Shown here: positions 62,728 through 64,000 of the stretch, piece by piece
Layout: every line of letters starts with the position of its first letter
How positions within the stretch are numbered: the first letter of the stretch is position 1
Assembly (NCBI RefSeq): GCF_002368195.1
Contig: NZ_AP018178.1
Location: 481,738 to 545,737 of the forward strand
DNA length: 64,000 nt
Direction: 5' to 3'
Source: Calothrix sp. NIES-2100
GTDB taxonomy: Bacteria > Cyanobacteriota > Cyanobacteriia > Cyanobacteriales > Nostocaceae
Notes under the pieces: generated by a model
Database searches by the model: none
What the model was told of the DNA's origin: nothing
The model's input: only the letters and a program-made list of their open reading frames with translations
Position numbers and translations under genes: made by a program

Positions 62728-63042
62728 TTATTCTTGAGGAAAGTCTGGAGGTAAAGTCACAATTCCTTTGGCAACAAGCTGTCTAAATTGGTTGATCAGG
62801 TCTGCTTGCCGTAATATCCGGGTAACGTATTTAGGCCGATAACGAAAGTCTGTCCCCCAGTCTTTCACGGTTTTTGGGCTAGTACCTGTAACTTGCGCGA
62901 TCGCATTAATGCAAGCTTTGCGATAATTACGACCCGGTTCTTGACTAACCCAACGACGACAATACTCCATCGGTTCGAGGGGCAACTGACGGAGCATATC
63001 AATTGGGTGACTACTGTGATGGGAATCGCTCCCAGTCTGCAT
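62728..63042 (-). CDS. Small HTH-like protein, paralogue 1
   Basis: This 104-residue protein is of unknown function. After a variable start it reads LPLEPMEYCRRWVSQEPGRN, YRKACINAIAQVTGTSPKTV, KDWGTDFRYRPKYVTRILRQ, ADLINQFRQLVAKGIV and ends LPPDFPQE. The middle looks like a helix-turn-helix (AQVTGTSPKTVKDWG). It is about half identical to the neighbouring gene at 63200-63517, so the two arose by tandem duplication. It is leftward, about 118 bp upstream of the DUF262 gene. No family name comes to mind. Confidence 0.65.
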   Translation of the reverse strand: MQTGSDSHHSSHPIDMLRQLPLEPMEYCRRWVSQEPGRNYRKACINAIAQVTGTSPKTVKDWGTDFRYRPKYVTRILRQADLINQFRQLVAKGIVTLPPDFPQE

Positions 63043-63199
63043 CTTGCATCTTTGTGAGTCAGATTAACCAAGCAGAGATAGGAAATATTTAAATGCCCCT
63101 GAGATCAGGAGTTAGTCTCAAGAATCCTATGCTTGCTGAACTCAAGTTAAAAAATATCGGCTCACATTACAAGTATTTTAGTCACGAATCACGACTGAA

Positions 63200-63517
63200 T
63201 TATTTTTGAGGATAATCAGGAGGTAGGACTATTTTTCTAATTTGGTTAAGCATATCTGCCATGCGTAGTATATGCACTACATAGTTAGGTCGCCTCTCAA
63301 AGTTTTGTCCCCAATTTCCTATAGTTCTTTCACTTAGCCCGGTTGCTTCAGCGAGAGCAGCAATACAGGCTTTTCTGTATCCCCGTTCATCCGAGGACAT
63401 CTCTACCCATCGTTGGCAATATTCCAAAGGCTCCAAAGGCTCCTCACTGAGCGCATCGATTCTATATTGAGTTGTCTGGGGATTACTGTCTATTACCTTG
63501 TTTGTTCTTAACGCCAC
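63200..63517 (-). CDS. Small HTH-like protein, paralogue 2
   Basis: This 105-residue protein is similar to its neighbour: EEPLEPLEYCQRWVEMSSDE, GYRKACIAALAEATGLSERT, IGNWGQNFERRPNYVVHILR and ADMLNQIRKIVLPPDYPQK. The central AEATGLSERTIGNWG has helix-turn-helix character. The GTG at 63517 is the best start in frame, but no clear ribosome site precedes it. TCACGA motifs lie upstream (63523, 63553) and also before paralogue 1 (63182, 63189), which may be shared regulatory sites. Function is unknown; being in a transposon, it could be a regulator or an accessory of a cargo system. Confidence 0.62.
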   Translation of the reverse strand: MALRTNKVIDSNPQTTQYRIDALSEEPLEPLEYCQRWVEMSSDERGYRKACIAALAEATGLSERTIGNWGQNFERRPNYVVHILRMADMLNQIRKIVLPPDYPQK

Positions 63518-63768
63518 CTAAACTCACGATTCATGACTATTTTATAAATATTATGAGTCACGATGCGTGTAAAAAGCAGTGCGATCGCTTTCCATCAAAG
63601 GGCTGATTACGTGAGTGATGGTCATTGCTTATGGATAGAGGTGGCTATCTAAAGATTTCAGTAATGATTGTATAGACAGTTACGAGTGCTGAGGTTATAA
63701 ATTAAGTAAAATGGACTTTCAAATAGGGAAGCCAACACTAAATCTCAAAAATTGGCAACCATAATTAA
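63518..63768. other. Divergent intergenic region with TCACGA motifs
   Basis: ACTCACGATTCATGACT (from 63522) and GAGTCACGATGCGTG (from 63551) lie upstream of paralogue 2, around an AT-rich TATTTATAAAATAG stretch that could hold its -10. I see no transposon-end repeat like those at 57241-57315 in this stretch. Confidence 0.45.
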
Positions 63769-64000
63769 ATGAAGCGACTTGTTTACTTCAATCTACCTCA
63801 TGACTACATAATCCAGCAGCTAGCTAAGTATCCGGCTCTTAAGGTAATTACCCCAACATCACAAGCAGCACGAGCATTAAAAGTACCACACCAAAGCTTA
63901 GAAACTCTGGCAAAGCCAAGTATGGTAGAAGCAGGTATTCGAGTTGCACCAACACTAATGGCATTACGCTTATTGCGTACATCAGTAAGTACAGTTATCC
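63769..64000 (+). CDS. 5' end of a large protein, truncated by the window
   Basis: An open frame of 77 codons from ATG 63769 runs off the window. It begins MKRLVYFNLPHDYIIQQLAK and contains KVITPTSQAARALKVPHQSL, then LAKPSMVEAGIRVAPTLMAL. TPTSQAARAL followed by VAPTLMALRLLR reminds me of AddB/RecB-type helicase-nuclease proteins of cyanobacteria, but too little is visible. It could be a cargo defence gene or the first gene outside the element. No ribosome site stands out. Confidence 0.5.
   Translation, partial: MKRLVYFNLPHDYIIQQLAKYPALKVITPTSQAARALKVPHQSLETLAKPSMVEAGIRVAPTLMALRLLRTSVSTVI

Noticed and set aside
63541..63768. Possible far end of the transposon before the last ORF
   Set aside because: TGTATAGACAG near 63669 was considered, but no repeated CGACA...TGTC sites are present.

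Overview
The window looks like a chromosomal segment of a filamentous, heterocystous-type cyanobacterium (Nostocales). The highly iterated palindrome GCGATCGC is common. Heptanucleotide tandem repeats (STRRs) fill many gaps. The gene content is cyanobacterial: psaD, a probable psb34, ferrochelatase with a CAB-like tail, hemL, a BphP-type phytochrome, an SLH/OprB iron-uptake porin, and DUF2973, DUF2605, DUF2811 and CPP1-like proteins.

Layout. 1-12.8 kb: psaD, a DICT-GAF histidine kinase, a glycogen-debranching-type glucosidase, DUF2973 and DUF2605 proteins, threonyl-tRNA synthetase, a probable Psb34 gene missed by long-ORF calling, a repeat-rich patch (21-bp tandem repeat, MITE-like elements) and a lipoprotein. 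13.0-19.1 kb: a light/two-component module of bacteriophytochrome kinase, single-domain receiver and large hybrid kinase; the last two overlap by 4 bp. 20.6-39.8 kb: a one-directional Wzx/Wzy-type exopolysaccharide cluster containing an initiating sugar transferase, glycosyltransferases, methyltransferase, flippase, polymerase/ligase, beta-helix protein, GH10 glycosidase, tyrosine autokinase and an unusual PP-loop enzyme. 40-57 kb: housekeeping genes (hemH, purB, hemL, hisIE) mixed with a WD40 lipoprotein, porin, MFS transporter, OmpR regulator, CPP1-like protein and HAD phosphatase, separated by repeat-rich gaps.

57.16-64 kb is the most interesting part. It holds one end of a type V-K CRISPR-associated transposon (CAST) sitting 4 bp after the last tRNA-Pro(CGG) nucleotide-36 boundary, with an end beginning TGTTGT at 57241 followed by three 16-bp TnsB-site-like repeats. 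A truncated repeat outside the main array precedes a spacer whose first 17 nt exactly match the tRNA-Pro anticodon arm next to a GTA PAM. Then come a 5-repeat array, a tracrRNA, cas12k with a degenerate RuvC-I motif, a divergent ribbon-helix-helix regulator with paired direct repeats in the shared promoter, and cargo: a GmrSD-like DUF262/HNH protein and two tandem small paralogous proteins. tnsB, tnsC, tniQ and the far end are not in the window and presumably lie to the right.

All functional calls are from reading motifs and remembered family features; no database search was run.
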